Assembly (NCBI RefSeq): GCF_036320965.1
Contig: NC_092257.1
Span: 18,039,913 to 18,103,912 of the forward strand
DNA: 64,000 nucleotides
Direction of reading: 5' to 3'
Source: Panulirus ornatus
Lineage: Eukaryota; Arthropoda; Malacostraca; Decapoda; Palinuridae
Shown here: positions 53,235 to 63,639 of the stretch, piece after piece
Position numbering within the stretch: position 1 is the first letter of the stretch
Layout: every line of letters starts with the position of its first letter
Position numbers and translations under genes: made by a program
The notes under the pieces: model-generated
Seen by the model: the letters and a program-made list of their open reading frames with translations, nothing else
Database searches by the model: none
What the model was told of the DNA's origin: nothing

Positions 53235-53361
53235 ATTATTTTTAATTTTCCAAAAGAAGGAACAGAGGGGGCCAGGTGAGGATATTCCAAAAAAGGCCCA
53301 GTCCTCTGTTCTTAACGCTACCTCGCTAACGCGGGAAATGGCGAATAGTTTAAAAAAAAAA
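53235..53361 (+). mobile_element. Short LINE-derived retroelement, sense, 3' half
   Basis: TTTTAATTTTCCAAAAGAAGG, AACAGAGGGGGCCAGGTGAG, AAGGCCCAGTCCTCTGTTC, CTACCTCGCTAACGCGGGA, AATGGCGAATAGTTTAAAAA. 5' truncated and followed by an (ATT)n array. Confidence 0.8.
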
Positions 53362-53409
<48 letters not shown>

Positions 53410-53411
53410 AG
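53362..53411. repeat. (ATT)n microsatellite
   Basis: About 15 perfect ATT units directly after the A-rich end of the short retroelement, as expected if it grew from the tail. Confidence 0.95.
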
Positions 53412-53728
53412 AACCTTCTTATGAAAAACTTATATTACCAGAGTATGACTAAGGTCCTAAAGTTGCCAGATTAACATGAGTGATCTGTAGACTTTATTAA
53501 AGTAGTAAATTTTAATAAGGTGTTTTAATGTATGTTATTTAGTTAAGTACTCTTTCAAAGACTTGTTATATCAGCTGTGAAAGTTACTGGTCTACATTGT
53601 TTTAGCAGAAGATGAAATCTTATGTGTATTGTTGAGAAGATTGGATAGGAAACTTTCTGTTTAGAAGTCCTAATTTTGATTAATGCCTTTTTTCCAACTT
53701 GTTTGTTTTTTGAAGTAAGATTTATTTT
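53412..53728. other. Intron stretch with nothing recognised
   Basis: AT-rich, no frame or repeat matched. Confidence 0.5.
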
Positions 53729-54687
53729 ATGTTCAGGCCCCGATCACACAAAATCTTTTTCACTCCATCTTTCCACCTCCAATTTGGTCTCCCTCTTCTC
53801 CTCGTTCCCTCCACCTCCGACACATATATCCTCTTGGTCAATCTTTCCTCACTCATTCTCTCCATGTGCCCAAACCATTTCAAAACACCCTCTTCTGCTC
53901 TCTCAACCACGCTCTTTTTATTTCCACACATCTCTCTTACCCTTACGTTACTTACTCGATCAAACCACCTCACACCACACATTGTCCTCAAACATCTCAT
54001 TTCCAGCACATCCATCCTCCTGCGCACAACTCTATCCATAGCCCACGCCTCGCAACCATACAACATTGTTGGAACCACCATTCCCTCAAACATACCCATT
54101 TTTGCTTTCCGAGATAATGTTCTCGACTTCCACACATTTTTCAAGGCTCCCAAAATTTTCGCCCCCTCCCCCACCCTATGATCCACTTCCGCTTCCATGG
54201 TTCCATCCGCTGCCAGATCCACTCCCAGATATCTAAAACACTTCACTTCCTCCAGTTTTTCTCCATTCAAACTCACCTCCCAATTGACTTGACCCTCAAC
54301 CCTACTGTACCTAATAACCTTGCTCTTATTCACATTTACTCTTAACTTTCTTCTTCCACACACTTTACCAAACTCAGTCACCAGCTTCTGCAGTTTCTCA
54401 CATGAATCAGCCACCAGCGCTGTATCATCAGCGAACAACAACTGACTCACTTCCCAAGCTCTCTCATCCCCAACAGACTTCATACTTGCCCCTCTTTCCA
54501 GGACTCTTGCATTTACCTCCCTAACAACCCCATCCATAAACAAATTAAACAACCATGGAGACATCACACACCCCTGCCGCAAACCTACATTCACTGAGAA
54601 CCAATCACTTTCCTCTCTTCCTACACGTACACATGCCTTACATCCTCGATAAAAACTTTTCACTGCTTCTAACAACTTGCCTCCCAC
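53722..54687 (-). pseudogene. LINE-A reverse transcriptase fragment, fully open
   Basis: Open frame of 321 codons on the minus strand: GGKLLEAVKSFYRGCKACVR, GLRQGCVMSPWLFNLFMDGV, LLFADDTALVADSCEKLQ, YLGVDLAADGTMEAEV, LYGCEAWAMDR, WFGHMERMSEERLTKRIY, RRRGRPNWRWKDG, KKILCDRGLN. No stops or shifts. The stop at the end comes from flanking host sequence because the last 20 or so residues are missing. The fingers and first catalytic Asp are absent, so it is a non-functional piece, but little decayed and thus young. Confidence 0.85.
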
Positions 54688-54730
54688 ACCATATATTCTT
54701 AATACCTTCCACAGAGCATCTCTATCAACT
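53729..54730 (-). mobile_element. LINE-A copy, minus strand, lacking its 3' tail
   Basis: Runs from antisense GGGGCCTGAACAT (53733, near the end of the coding region) to antisense GATAGAGATGC (54730, the DRVDRDALW segment). Neither the 3' tail nor an A-rich end is present, which is not expected for a simple target-primed insertion. It ends 28 bp before the acceptor of the Pep-like exon at 54759. Confidence 0.88.
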
Positions 54731-54758
54731 AATTGGAATTATGGTTTTATTTTATCAG

Positions 54759-55103
54759 AAAAACAAGAAAGTGGAAACAGTAAAGGAGGAAGAAATTAAA
54801 CAAGAAGATGATACAGAAGAAAATGACAAAGAACAGGAAACTTTCCAGGTAAAGGAAGAGTCTGAAGTAAAGCAGAGTAATGGTGAATTTGATGAAGACA
54901 TTAGCTTTGAGGACATGAAGAATATGGAAGTGGTAGATGAAGCACTAGATGAAGGTAGTATGGACACAAGTGCAGACACCAGTAAGATTACAGTCAAAGA
55001 GGAAGATGTTGTAGATAACGAAAATATGGACACAGGTGCAGATGACAGCAAGGGTGAAGACAAAATGGAGGAGCCAAACAATGAAGGTGAAGGCAATGAG
55101 TTG
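54759..55103 (+). CDS. Pep: Pep-like gene, large acidic exon
   Basis: Exon of 345 bp, phase 0, between GGTTTTATTTTATCAG and GTAAGT. It encodes 115 residues rich in Glu, Asp, Lys and Thr: KNKKVETVKEEEIKQEDDTE, GEFDEDISFEDMKNMEVVDE, SMDTSADTSKITVKEEDVVD and NMDTGADDSKGEDKMEEP. MDTxAD is repeated, hinting at internal duplication. Long acidic tails are typical of Pep and other nuclear ribonucleoprotein components. A minus-strand LINE fragment ends only 28 bp before the exon, so the branch site region is close to or inside transposon-flanking sequence. Confidence 0.85.
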
Positions 55104-55850
55104 GTAAGTTGCTTTTCAGTACTTAAGTTCATATTTTCTTATCTAACTGTCCCACTTACTGCCCATGATATAGATCACCTAGCAAAGTTGTCTAATTAGT
55201 TGGATGGGGTTGGCAAACATAACTGATTTTATGCCTCATCTCTTATAGACTTACCTGTGAATCACCATGTAGACTGGCCCACTGTATTAATCCAAACTTT
55301 CAGTAAAATGTTACTGACACACCACCACTTGACATTACTTTACTTTGTTAGTGTGGCTTTTTAATGAAGGACCACCGGATATTTTTTGAGGAAATATTTC
55401 AGAATCCAATACAAATTGTACAAGAAATTGCCTGAAATATGGGAATCAATAAAGGTAACAAAAATTAGTACCCAGTTTGAGGATAGTCATTTCTTCTAGT
55501 CATTAAGAATATGTTGTAGCTAATATTATGAAATGAAAAGACAGAGCTTACTGACTACATTTCATGTACATTACATGATTCTATAGAGGTGAAGATTTGA
55601 TTTACCATCCAATTCTAAACTCATAGATATTTAAGTGTAACTCATGGACAAGACATGAATTCAAAACATACTTGTCAGCTTCAGATCTCCATGCTTCTTA
55701 ATATTAAGCTTAACTTAACCTGATTCTTCCATGAAGACTCAAGATAATACAGTATGGCCCAAAGGTCCCTAAAATTCTCATGAAAATGTATCATACAAAT
55801 TAAAGGTTTGCCATGTTTGTAGATAGTTGAATTACATTACGGTTACATCA
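55104..55850. other. Intron stretch with nothing recognised
   Basis: AT-rich. No repeat matched and no long frame beyond read-through of the preceding exon. Confidence 0.5.
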
Positions 55851-56980
55851 TAACACCCTGATACCACATTAGTAACATCAAACATGCAGCAATTCATTAT
55901 GCATTAGAACTGTGGCTTACCCAATGCTGAATGTCAACATTACCACAGAAATCTTTATTCACTCTTTTAACCATTTAAGACAGACATATATCCAGCTCAC
56001 ACTTTCTAGTCACCTCCAGTGGATAGTCACTCCATGTGAACAAAACACCCACCATGTTAGAAATCATGTTCCACGTACACATGATAATCACTCCCCACAA
56101 CAAAAACATCAACATAAAAGAAACACATAAACTAAATGCCCTCAGAACAGAAACTGGCACCAGATTTGGACAAGAAAATGAATCCCTCAACATCCTAAAT
56201 GAACAATTCATCCACTTCACTTTAAACTAAGCCTTGCCTGCCTTGTCTTCCACCCTCTCAAAAGCAAATATAACATAGCTTCAAGCAATAAATGGTTTAC
56301 TCTGAACAATCACGAGCTGCCTGGCAACCATAAACACTCAACACTTTCACAATGAAGCTAAGATCCTTACAATACAGTCCCACTGAACAATCACGAGCTG
56401 CCTGGCAACCATAAACACTCAACACTTTCACAATGAAGCTAAGGTCCTTACAATACAGTCCCACCTAAACATGCTTGGTACTCATTTTTATGCAACAGCA
56501 CTATACCCCTCCATCCCTAACCATTGTTACAGTTAATAACCATCACCCAGAACCTTTGCTCACAGATCCCCCAACCCTGAACACGGACACACTGAAATAA
56601 CTTGGCAAGCACTAAACAATAGAGCTCCTAACCCAGTCTCCAACTCCAACCTACTGGACATACAGCCTATCAGAAACCACACTCCATATGCAAACACAAG
56701 GCACACTCTCCTGCATACACTGTGGACATCATCCATCATTACAACACTATAAACACCATTCCAACATATCCCGTGACCCTTCATGTTCATAATTCAGCTA
56801 CCATAAAGAAGACACCAAGCGCTTACTTCTTGATTACCCTGAACTTTCTACATATAGATGTGCACACGTCACAACTGTTTATGACCTGTGGTCCTAGCCA
56901 CTGAACATAGCCAGCTATCGGAGTGCTGCAGGAGCCTCAAAAGGATAGAAGGGACTCTTAGAGTAGGAAGGTAAGGTAAA
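55850..56980 (+). mobile_element. Relic of Jockey-like non-LTR retrotransposon
   Basis: Same order as at 24100: a CGLPNAECQHYHR-type piece near 55910, VNKTPTMLEIMFHVHMI near 56037, LNALRTETGTRFGQENESLN near 56130 and a SCLATINTQH-like piece near 56325, ending in GGAGTGCTGCAGGAGCCTC near 56920. An 81-bp tandem duplication lies at 56302-56463. No intact frame. Confidence 0.7.
56302..56463. repeat. 81-bp tandem duplication inside the LINE relic
   Basis: The unit starting CTGAACAATCACGAGCTGCC is present at 56302-56382 and 56383-56463. Only one or two differences were seen (AAGATCC versus AAGGTCC), so it is younger than the element containing it. Confidence 0.88.
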
Positions 56981-57290
56981 GCATATGTATATATCCTCCC
57001 CCTCATTTATTTCAATTTCTAAAAGTACCTTGTGATAAGAAAGGAGGAACAGAGAAGTTTTGAAAAGAATATTGTGGACAAGCAGGAGAAAATCTGAAGG
57101 TCTTTTGTAGATTCATCAGAAATCAGTTGTCAGTTAAAGAGCTGCTAATCTCAAGTTAAGGACTTCAGAGGGAAGAATTGTTGATGATGATGTAAGGCTG
57201 TGTGAGGAACTTGGTTTTAAATGTTGAAATATATTTATGTGCTGTGGGTATCTCCTAGTGATTGACATCCTTTTTATTTCAATATTTCAG

Positions 57291-57379
57291 GGTGAAGTTT
57301 CAGTTGTGCTGGAGGAAGTTGGAGAAGACCTAAATGATAATGAGGATGAAAAGAAAGCTAATGGCACTGATAGCAAGTG
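57291..57379 (+). CDS. Pep: Pep-like gene, last recognised exon
   Basis: Acceptor TTTCAATATTTCAG at 57277-57290. It encodes GEVSVVLEEVGEDLNDNEDE, then KKANGTDSK followed by TGA at 57377-57379, continuing the acidic C-terminal region. The bases AAGTGAGTTC at 57375 can be read as Lys plus a stop, giving a terminal exon 57291-57379, or as a splice donor AA|GTGAGT after 57376 (phase 2). With the stop, the recognised part totals about 706 codons, near the 700-odd residues I recall for Drosophila Pep. No convincing AATAAA follows within 700 bp, which weakens the terminal-exon reading. Confidence 0.7.
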
Positions 57380-58084
57380 AGTTCTAACTTGTGTATTCTT
57401 GTACTACAAAGCTTTTCATAGTAGATAGTTGTAATGATCAGAAAAAGTTTTTCCCGGTTGTATTTGTATAGAATGAAACTGAATGAAAAAGTTTGCATGC
57501 TTGACAGCCCTGTTGGACACCACCTTTGTCAGTATAATTTTGTATGAATACATTGTATTTTCTACTTTTTTTAATCATGGCTGCACATTCAGTCATTTCT
57601 CTTTAGAACCCTCTCCTTTTATAGTTTGATTTGTAAAGAAATACTAGGGAAGCTCTCATGTCATGGACAGCTGAAAAATCCTTGAGCAGTATTTGTTTTA
57701 GAAACAGTGATCTTGGAATTACCAGTGAAAGGGAAGACATAAGGCTTCTTATTCCGACACCTCTTGTTTTGTGGTGGATCAGGTAATACACTGTCCACTG
57801 GTAACTCAGTTTTCTGTTCAAACACTGTCATGTCATGTATTTGCCTGTGAGGCTAGACTACATGGGGTTACAGTGGCAAGGGTGTGGGTTTGGCTGTGTT
57901 GGGCAACGGTTCCACAGTTAGGTACACCCATGCAGTATACCTTGTGTGACAAACCATGAGACATTACAAGCTCATCATCATTAATGTTGGAATTAATGTC
58001 AGTCTTGATTTATGTCTGTCACTTTATCCAGGTCATCCAGCATTTTCAACAACAACAAAGCATGTCTAGAAAGATAAGAGTTGT
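57380..58084. other. 3' untranslated region or intron; nothing recognised
   Basis: AT-rich, without AATAAA. A weak variant-type AATACA lies near 57548. It is 3' untranslated sequence if the TGA at 57377 is used, otherwise the start of a further intron. The open frame on the + strand at 57771-57959 shows no domain. Confidence 0.45.
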
Positions 58085-61000
58085 ATATATATTATATTAT
58101 ACTTTGTCGCCATCTCCCGCGTTAGCGAGGTAGTGCAAGGAAACAGACGAAAGAATGCCCTACCCACCCAAATACATATGTATATACATACACATCTACA
58201 CACACACATATATATACCTATACACCTCAACATATACATATATATACACACAGACGTATACATATATGCACTTGTATATAATTCATACTGTCTGCCCTTA
58301 TTCTTTCCCGTTGCCACCCCGCCACACATGAAATGACAAACCCCTCCCCCTGCATGTGTGTGAGGTAGTGCTAGGAAAAGACAACAAAGGCCACATTCCT
58401 TCACACTCAGTCTCTAGCTGTCATGTATAATGCACCGAAACCACAGCTCCCTTTCCACATCCAGGCCCCACAAAACTTTCCATGGTTTACCCCAGACGCT
58501 TCACATGCCCTGGTTCAATCCATTGACAGCACATCGACCCCGGTATACCACATTGTTCCAATTCACTCTGTTCCTTGCACGGCTTTCACCCTCATGCATG
58601 TCAGGCCCCAATAACTCAAAATCTTTTTCACTCCATCTTTCCACCTCCAGTTTGGTCTCCCACTTCTCCTCGTTCCCTCCACCTGTGACACATATATCCT
58701 CTTTGTCAATCTTTCCTCACTCATTCTCTCCATGTGACCAAACCATTTCAAAACACCCCCTTCTGCTCTCTCAACCACACTCTTTATGACTACACATCTC
58801 TCTTACCCTTTCATTAATTACTTGATCAAACCACCTCACACCATATATTGTCCTCACACTTATCATTTCCAGCGCATCCACCCTCCTCCGCACAACTCTA
58901 TCTATAGCCCACGCCTCGCAACCATATATCATTGTTGGAACCACCATTCCTTCAAGATAACGTTCTCGACTTCCACACATTTTTCAATGCTCCCAGAACT
59001 TTCGTCCCCTCCTCACCCTATGATTCACTTCAGCTTCCATGGTTCCATCCGCTGCCAAATCTACTCCCAGATATCTAAAACACTTCACTTCCTCCAGTTT
59101 TTCTCCATTCAAACTTACCTCCCAGTTGACTTGTCCCTCAACCCTACTGTACCTAATAACCTTACTCTTATTCACATGTACTCTCAGCATTCTTCTTTCG
59201 CACACTTTACCAAACTCTGTCACCAGCTTCTGCAGTTTCTTACCCGAATCAGCCACCAGTGCAGTATCATCAGCGAACTACAACTGACTCGCTTCCCAAG
59301 CTCTCTCATCCACAACAGACTGCATACTTGCCCCTCTTTCCAAAACTCTTGCATTTACCTCCCTAACAACCCCATCCATAAACAAATTAAACAACCATGG
59401 AGACATCGCGCACTCCTGCCGCAAACCAACATTCACTGACAACCAATCACTTTCCTCTCTTCATACACGTACACATGCCTTACATCCTTGATAAAAACTT
59501 TTCACTGCTTCTAACAACTTGCTTCCCACACCATATATTCTTAATACCTTCCACAGAGCATCTCTATCAACTCTATCATATGCCTTCTCCAGATCCATAA
59601 ATGCTACATACAAATCCATTTGCTTTTCTAAGTATTTCTCACATACATTCTTCAAAGCAAACACCTGATCCACACATCCTCTACCACTTCTGAAACCACA
59701 ATGCTCTTCCCCAATCTGATGCTCAGTACATGCCTTCACCTTCTCAATCAATACCCTCCCATATAATTTCCCAGGAATACTCAACAAACGTATACCTCTT
59801 TAATTTGAGCACTCACTTTTATCCCCATTGCCTCTGTACAATGGCACTATGCAAGCATTCCACCAGTCCTCTGGCACCTCACCATGAGTCATACATACAT
59901 TAAATAACCTTACCAACCAGTCAACAATACAGTCTCCCCCTTTTTTAATAAATTCCACTGCAATACCATCCAGACCTGCTGCCCTGCCGACTTTCATCTT
60001 CCGCAAAGCTTTTATTACTGCTTTGCTGTTTACCAAATCATTCTCCTTAACCCTCGACTAAAACACCCTATATCTGCCACTCTTATCATCAAACACATTC
60101 AACAAACCTTCAAAATACTCACTCCATCTCCTTCTCACATCACCACTACTTATTATCACCTCCCCATTAGCCCTCTTCACTGATGTTCCCATTTGTTCCC
60201 TTGTCTTATGCACTTCATTTACCTCCTTCCAAAACATCTTTTTATTTTCCCTAAAATTTAATGATACTCTCTCACCCCACCTCTCATTTGCCCTCTTTTT
60301 CACCTCTTGCACCTTTCTCTTGACCTCCTGCCTCTTTCTTTTATATATCTCCCCGTCATTTGCATTATTTCCTTGCAAAAATCGTACAAATGCCTCTCAC
60401 TTCTCTTTCAGTAATAATCTTACTTTTTCATCCCACCACTCACTACCCATTCTAATCTGCCCACCTCCCATGCTTCTCATGCCACAAGCATCTTTTGCGC
60501 AAGCCATCACTGCTTCCCTAAATACATCAAGTTCCTCCCCCACTCCCCTTACATCCTTTGTTCTCACCTTTTTCCATTCTATACTTAGTCTCTCCTGGTA
60601 CTTCCTCACACGTCTCCTTCCCAAGCTTACTTACTCTCACCACTCTCTTCACCCCAACTTTCTCTCTTCTTGTCTGAAAACCTCTACAGATCTTCACCTT
60701 CGCCTCCACAAGATAATGATCAGACATCCCTCCAGTTGCACCTCTCAGCACATTAACATCCAAAAGTCTCTCTCTTACGCGCGCCTATCAATTAACACGT
60801 AATCCAATAATGCTCTCTGGCCATCTCTCCTACTTACATATGTACACTTATGTATATCTCTCTTTTTCAACCAGGTATTCCCAATCACCAGTCCTTTTTC
60901 AGCACATAAATCTACAAGCTCTTCACCATTTCCATTTACAACACTGAACACCCCATGTACACCAATTATTCCCTCAACTTCCACATTACTCGCCTTTGCA

Positions 61001-61200
61001 TTCAAATCACCCATCACTATAACCCAGTCTCGTGCATCAAAACTACCAACACACTCACTCAGTTGCTCCCAAAACACTTGCCTCTCGTGATCTTTCTTCT
61101 CATGCCCAGGTGCATATGCACCAATAATCACCCATCTCTCTCCATCCACTTTCAGTTTTACCCATATCAATCTAGAGTTTACTTTCTTACACTCTATCAC
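58085..61200 (-). mobile_element. LINE-A copy, 3.1 kb, endonuclease to tail, minus strand
   Basis: The longest minus-strand copy. From the antisense terminal tail (ACTTTGTCGCCATCTCCCGC near 58102) through linker, long tail, reverse transcriptase (58560-60060), the linker (60060-60620) and most of the endonuclease, stopping abruptly at 61200 in VIECKKVNSR. The 5' truncation lies inside the endonuclease. The reverse transcriptase is cut into several frames (58771-58980, 58984-59256, 59461-59787, 59800-60036), so it is inactive. Confidence 0.88.
60775..61200 (-). pseudogene. LINE-A endonuclease domain, open frame
   Basis: Open frame of 141 codons with the APE-type boxes: LIWVKLKVDGERWVIIGAYAP, WVIVMGDLNAKASNVEVEG, EEKGLVIGNTW-like sequence (AEKGLVIGNTWLKKRD), VSRRDGQRALLDYVLIDRRA. 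The N-terminal part with the SETKL box is missing. The C-terminal SDHYLVEAKVKI box follows at 60680-60763 in another frame. It shows what the shifted endonuclease at 39857 should look like. Confidence 0.85.
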
Positions 61201-61929
61201 TTACTTTTGGGAAATGATTGCTTTTCCATATTTGCTCTTAGCTCAAATTCTTGTGACCTAGACCACTCCCATAACAGGTATTTTCACTTTTTTAGGTCCA
61301 TTCACACCTAATATAGAGGTAATTCTTTAATTTCCCATTGTTCAATGGGTTTCTACTCGTAAATAAATCGCTAGACACTGCTGTTTATTGTGAACTTGAC
61401 ACAAGGAGATACAAATGATGCATGCACAGTTCTAGAGGTAATGAGCAACTGAAAATTAGTGGGAATGGATGTAGAGTGTGGCTCAGCAACAGACATATAA
61501 CCAAAACTTTTCCGATACAAAATATGGGTATAAGCAAGTAACAAACATTTAGGCTGGATTTTTCATGACCAGCATTCACTTACCACATTTCCACCCAAAC
61601 TCCGTTGTATGCATATGATTCACAGTCAGTTGACTGTCGATCAGTATCAGTTAAGGATATTAAAAGCTTGTGGCTGCTTAAAAAATGTTATGTCCTTGTA
61701 CAGAATGCAGCATTGCCTATCCTGAACTAACCTTCATACTAGAACAAATATTGCCATTTCCATACCAGATTCTATCTATATCTCTGATTCCTGTTTCCTC
61801 TGGGAACTCCCATCAAGGAGCAGCCATGGCAAAAGTCTCCACTTATCCCTGTCCTTACATGCCTCCTTTGCTTACACCATTCCATGCATTCGTCCTCTGT
61901 TTCTCTCCCATCAGTATTCCTCCACCCTA
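61201..61929. other. Unrecognised stretch with one short repeat piece
   Basis: At about 61785-61850 (CTGATTCCTGTTTCCTCTGG, GAACTCCCATCAAGGAGCAG, CCATGGCAAAAGTCTCC) lies the first 70 bp or so of the 600-bp noncoding repeat. The rest has no recognised feature; an AATAAA occurs near 61362. Confidence 0.45.
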
Positions 61930-63480
61930 TATGCCTATGTCACAGGTGGTCTTCCACTCACACTAACCCCTTTAATTGTACTATCATACACTTTCCTTGG
62001 GAACTCCCAGTCTTGCATTCTTTCTGCATGCCCAAACCACCTCAAAGTATTATGTTTCATCCATTCTACCACTCCACAATTCATTTCCTTTGCATTTCTT
62101 GCCATACCACATCTCTCGTACACCCTTTCATTTCTTTCTTCCTTCCATCAAGTCACACCACACCTCTACCCTTCATTATTCTATTAAGGGATCCAATGAC
62201 TCTTCTACCCTGTACTGCTCTCTCCCTTATATCTCCTCCCATATCACCACACTTACCCATGGCAGTTCCTAGATACTTAAATTCTCTCCCTTCTTCCCAT
62301 CTTTTTGCCCTCATATCCACAGCACAATTTAGTACACTTTCGTCTTTCACCCTGTATGGTTTTACAAAATCTATACTTTCACTCTGTTTCCTTTCAAACA
62401 GCATTACTTCTCTTTTACTTGGATTTACCTTCAATATCCTCTGCTTACACTTATTGTAAAACACACAACCTCCTGCAACTCCTTTTCACTCTCCGCAAAC
62501 AGCACGGTATCATCTGCAAATAGGCATGCCACTAGCCACCATATCTTGCTGCCACACTCCATCTCTGCACCCCTTTTCCCTTGGTTTCCTTTCCTTGCTC
62601 TTAATACTCCATCCATATATGTATATTAAAAAGCCATGGTGCATCACACAGCCCTGGCTCACTTCTACATGTATCCTAAAACTTTCGCTCAGCTCTCCCT
62701 CCACTCTTACACACCTATTTGTTCCTCTATAGAAGGCTTTTACACCATCCAAAAGTTTTCCCACTATACCATTTATCCTTAACACAACCCACAAACCTTT
62801 ACACTTGACTCTGTCATACGCTTTCTCCAGATCCATAAAAGCTGCACACAACTTTTTACCTTTCGCTAAATTCTTTTCCATGGTTATCTTTATGACAAAA
62901 ATCTGATCCACACATCCCCCACCTTTTCTAAAACCCCCTTGCTCTTCATTTATCCTGCATTCTGTCACTTCCATCACTATGTCAATTGATATTCTTGCAT
63001 ACACTTTTCTTTTCCTGGTATACTTATCAGGCTTATTCCCCTATAATTGCTACATACATCCTTTGCACATTTTACTGTGAATAAAGGAACAATAATAGCT
63101 TTTACACAGTCCTCAGGCACAACTCTCTGTTTCCATACTAAATTCCATAAAAGATGCATCCACTCTACTACACTTTCTTCTCCATACTTCAGCATTTGAG
63201 TCATAATCACATCCACTCCAGTTGGCTATTCTACGCTCAGCCTCATAATTGCCCATCTTACCTCCCTTTTCGCTGTAGGCCCCTGCACTTGTATCCTCTT
63301 CCTCCCCTCCTCCATACCCATTCATGTAACAACTGCTCCCTTCTCCCACATTCATCAGATCTTCAAAATACTCTTTCCATCCTCCTTTTGATTCAATACC
63401 CCTTCCTTACTTATAACATCAGCATTTCCACTCTTACATCCATCTCTTTCCTTTTTCTCCTCCCTCCAGTATAGTTTCTC
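61930..63480 (-). mobile_element. Relic of a second LINE lineage related to LINE-A
   Basis: On the minus strand, from high to low coordinates: VEWMHLLWNLVWKQRVVPED and CSNYRGISLISIPGK near 63100, RINEEQGGFRKGGGCVDQIF near 62930, AAFMDLEKAYDRVKCKGLW near 62830, VSQGCVMHHGFLIYIYGW near 62650, ACLFADDTVLFAESEKELQE near 62500, KYLGTAMGKCGDMGGDI near 62260 and HNTLRWFGHAERMQDWEF near 62040. All reverse transcriptase boxes are present, in at least four frames. The words differ from LINE-A throughout (FADDTVLFAES against FADDTALVADS), so it is a distinct, older family. Confidence 0.8.
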
Positions 63481-63639
63481 ATTATCCCATATCAGAATAA
63501 GTTGGTATAGTGCAAACATGTAAACATGATGCATGTAACTGAACTACCAGTTTGAGATGTTCACCAGAAAAACATTTTTTTTCCATACTTGATTGCATTA
63601 GAATAGATAATTAGAAATCATAAACACCTCTGAAAACAT

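Noticed and set aside
54555..55199. 214-codon frame as a single-exon gene with an N-terminal METSHTPAAN segment
   Set aside because: The first 60 or so codons are antisense LINE sequence; the real exon begins after the acceptor at 54758 and ends at the GTAAGT at 55104.
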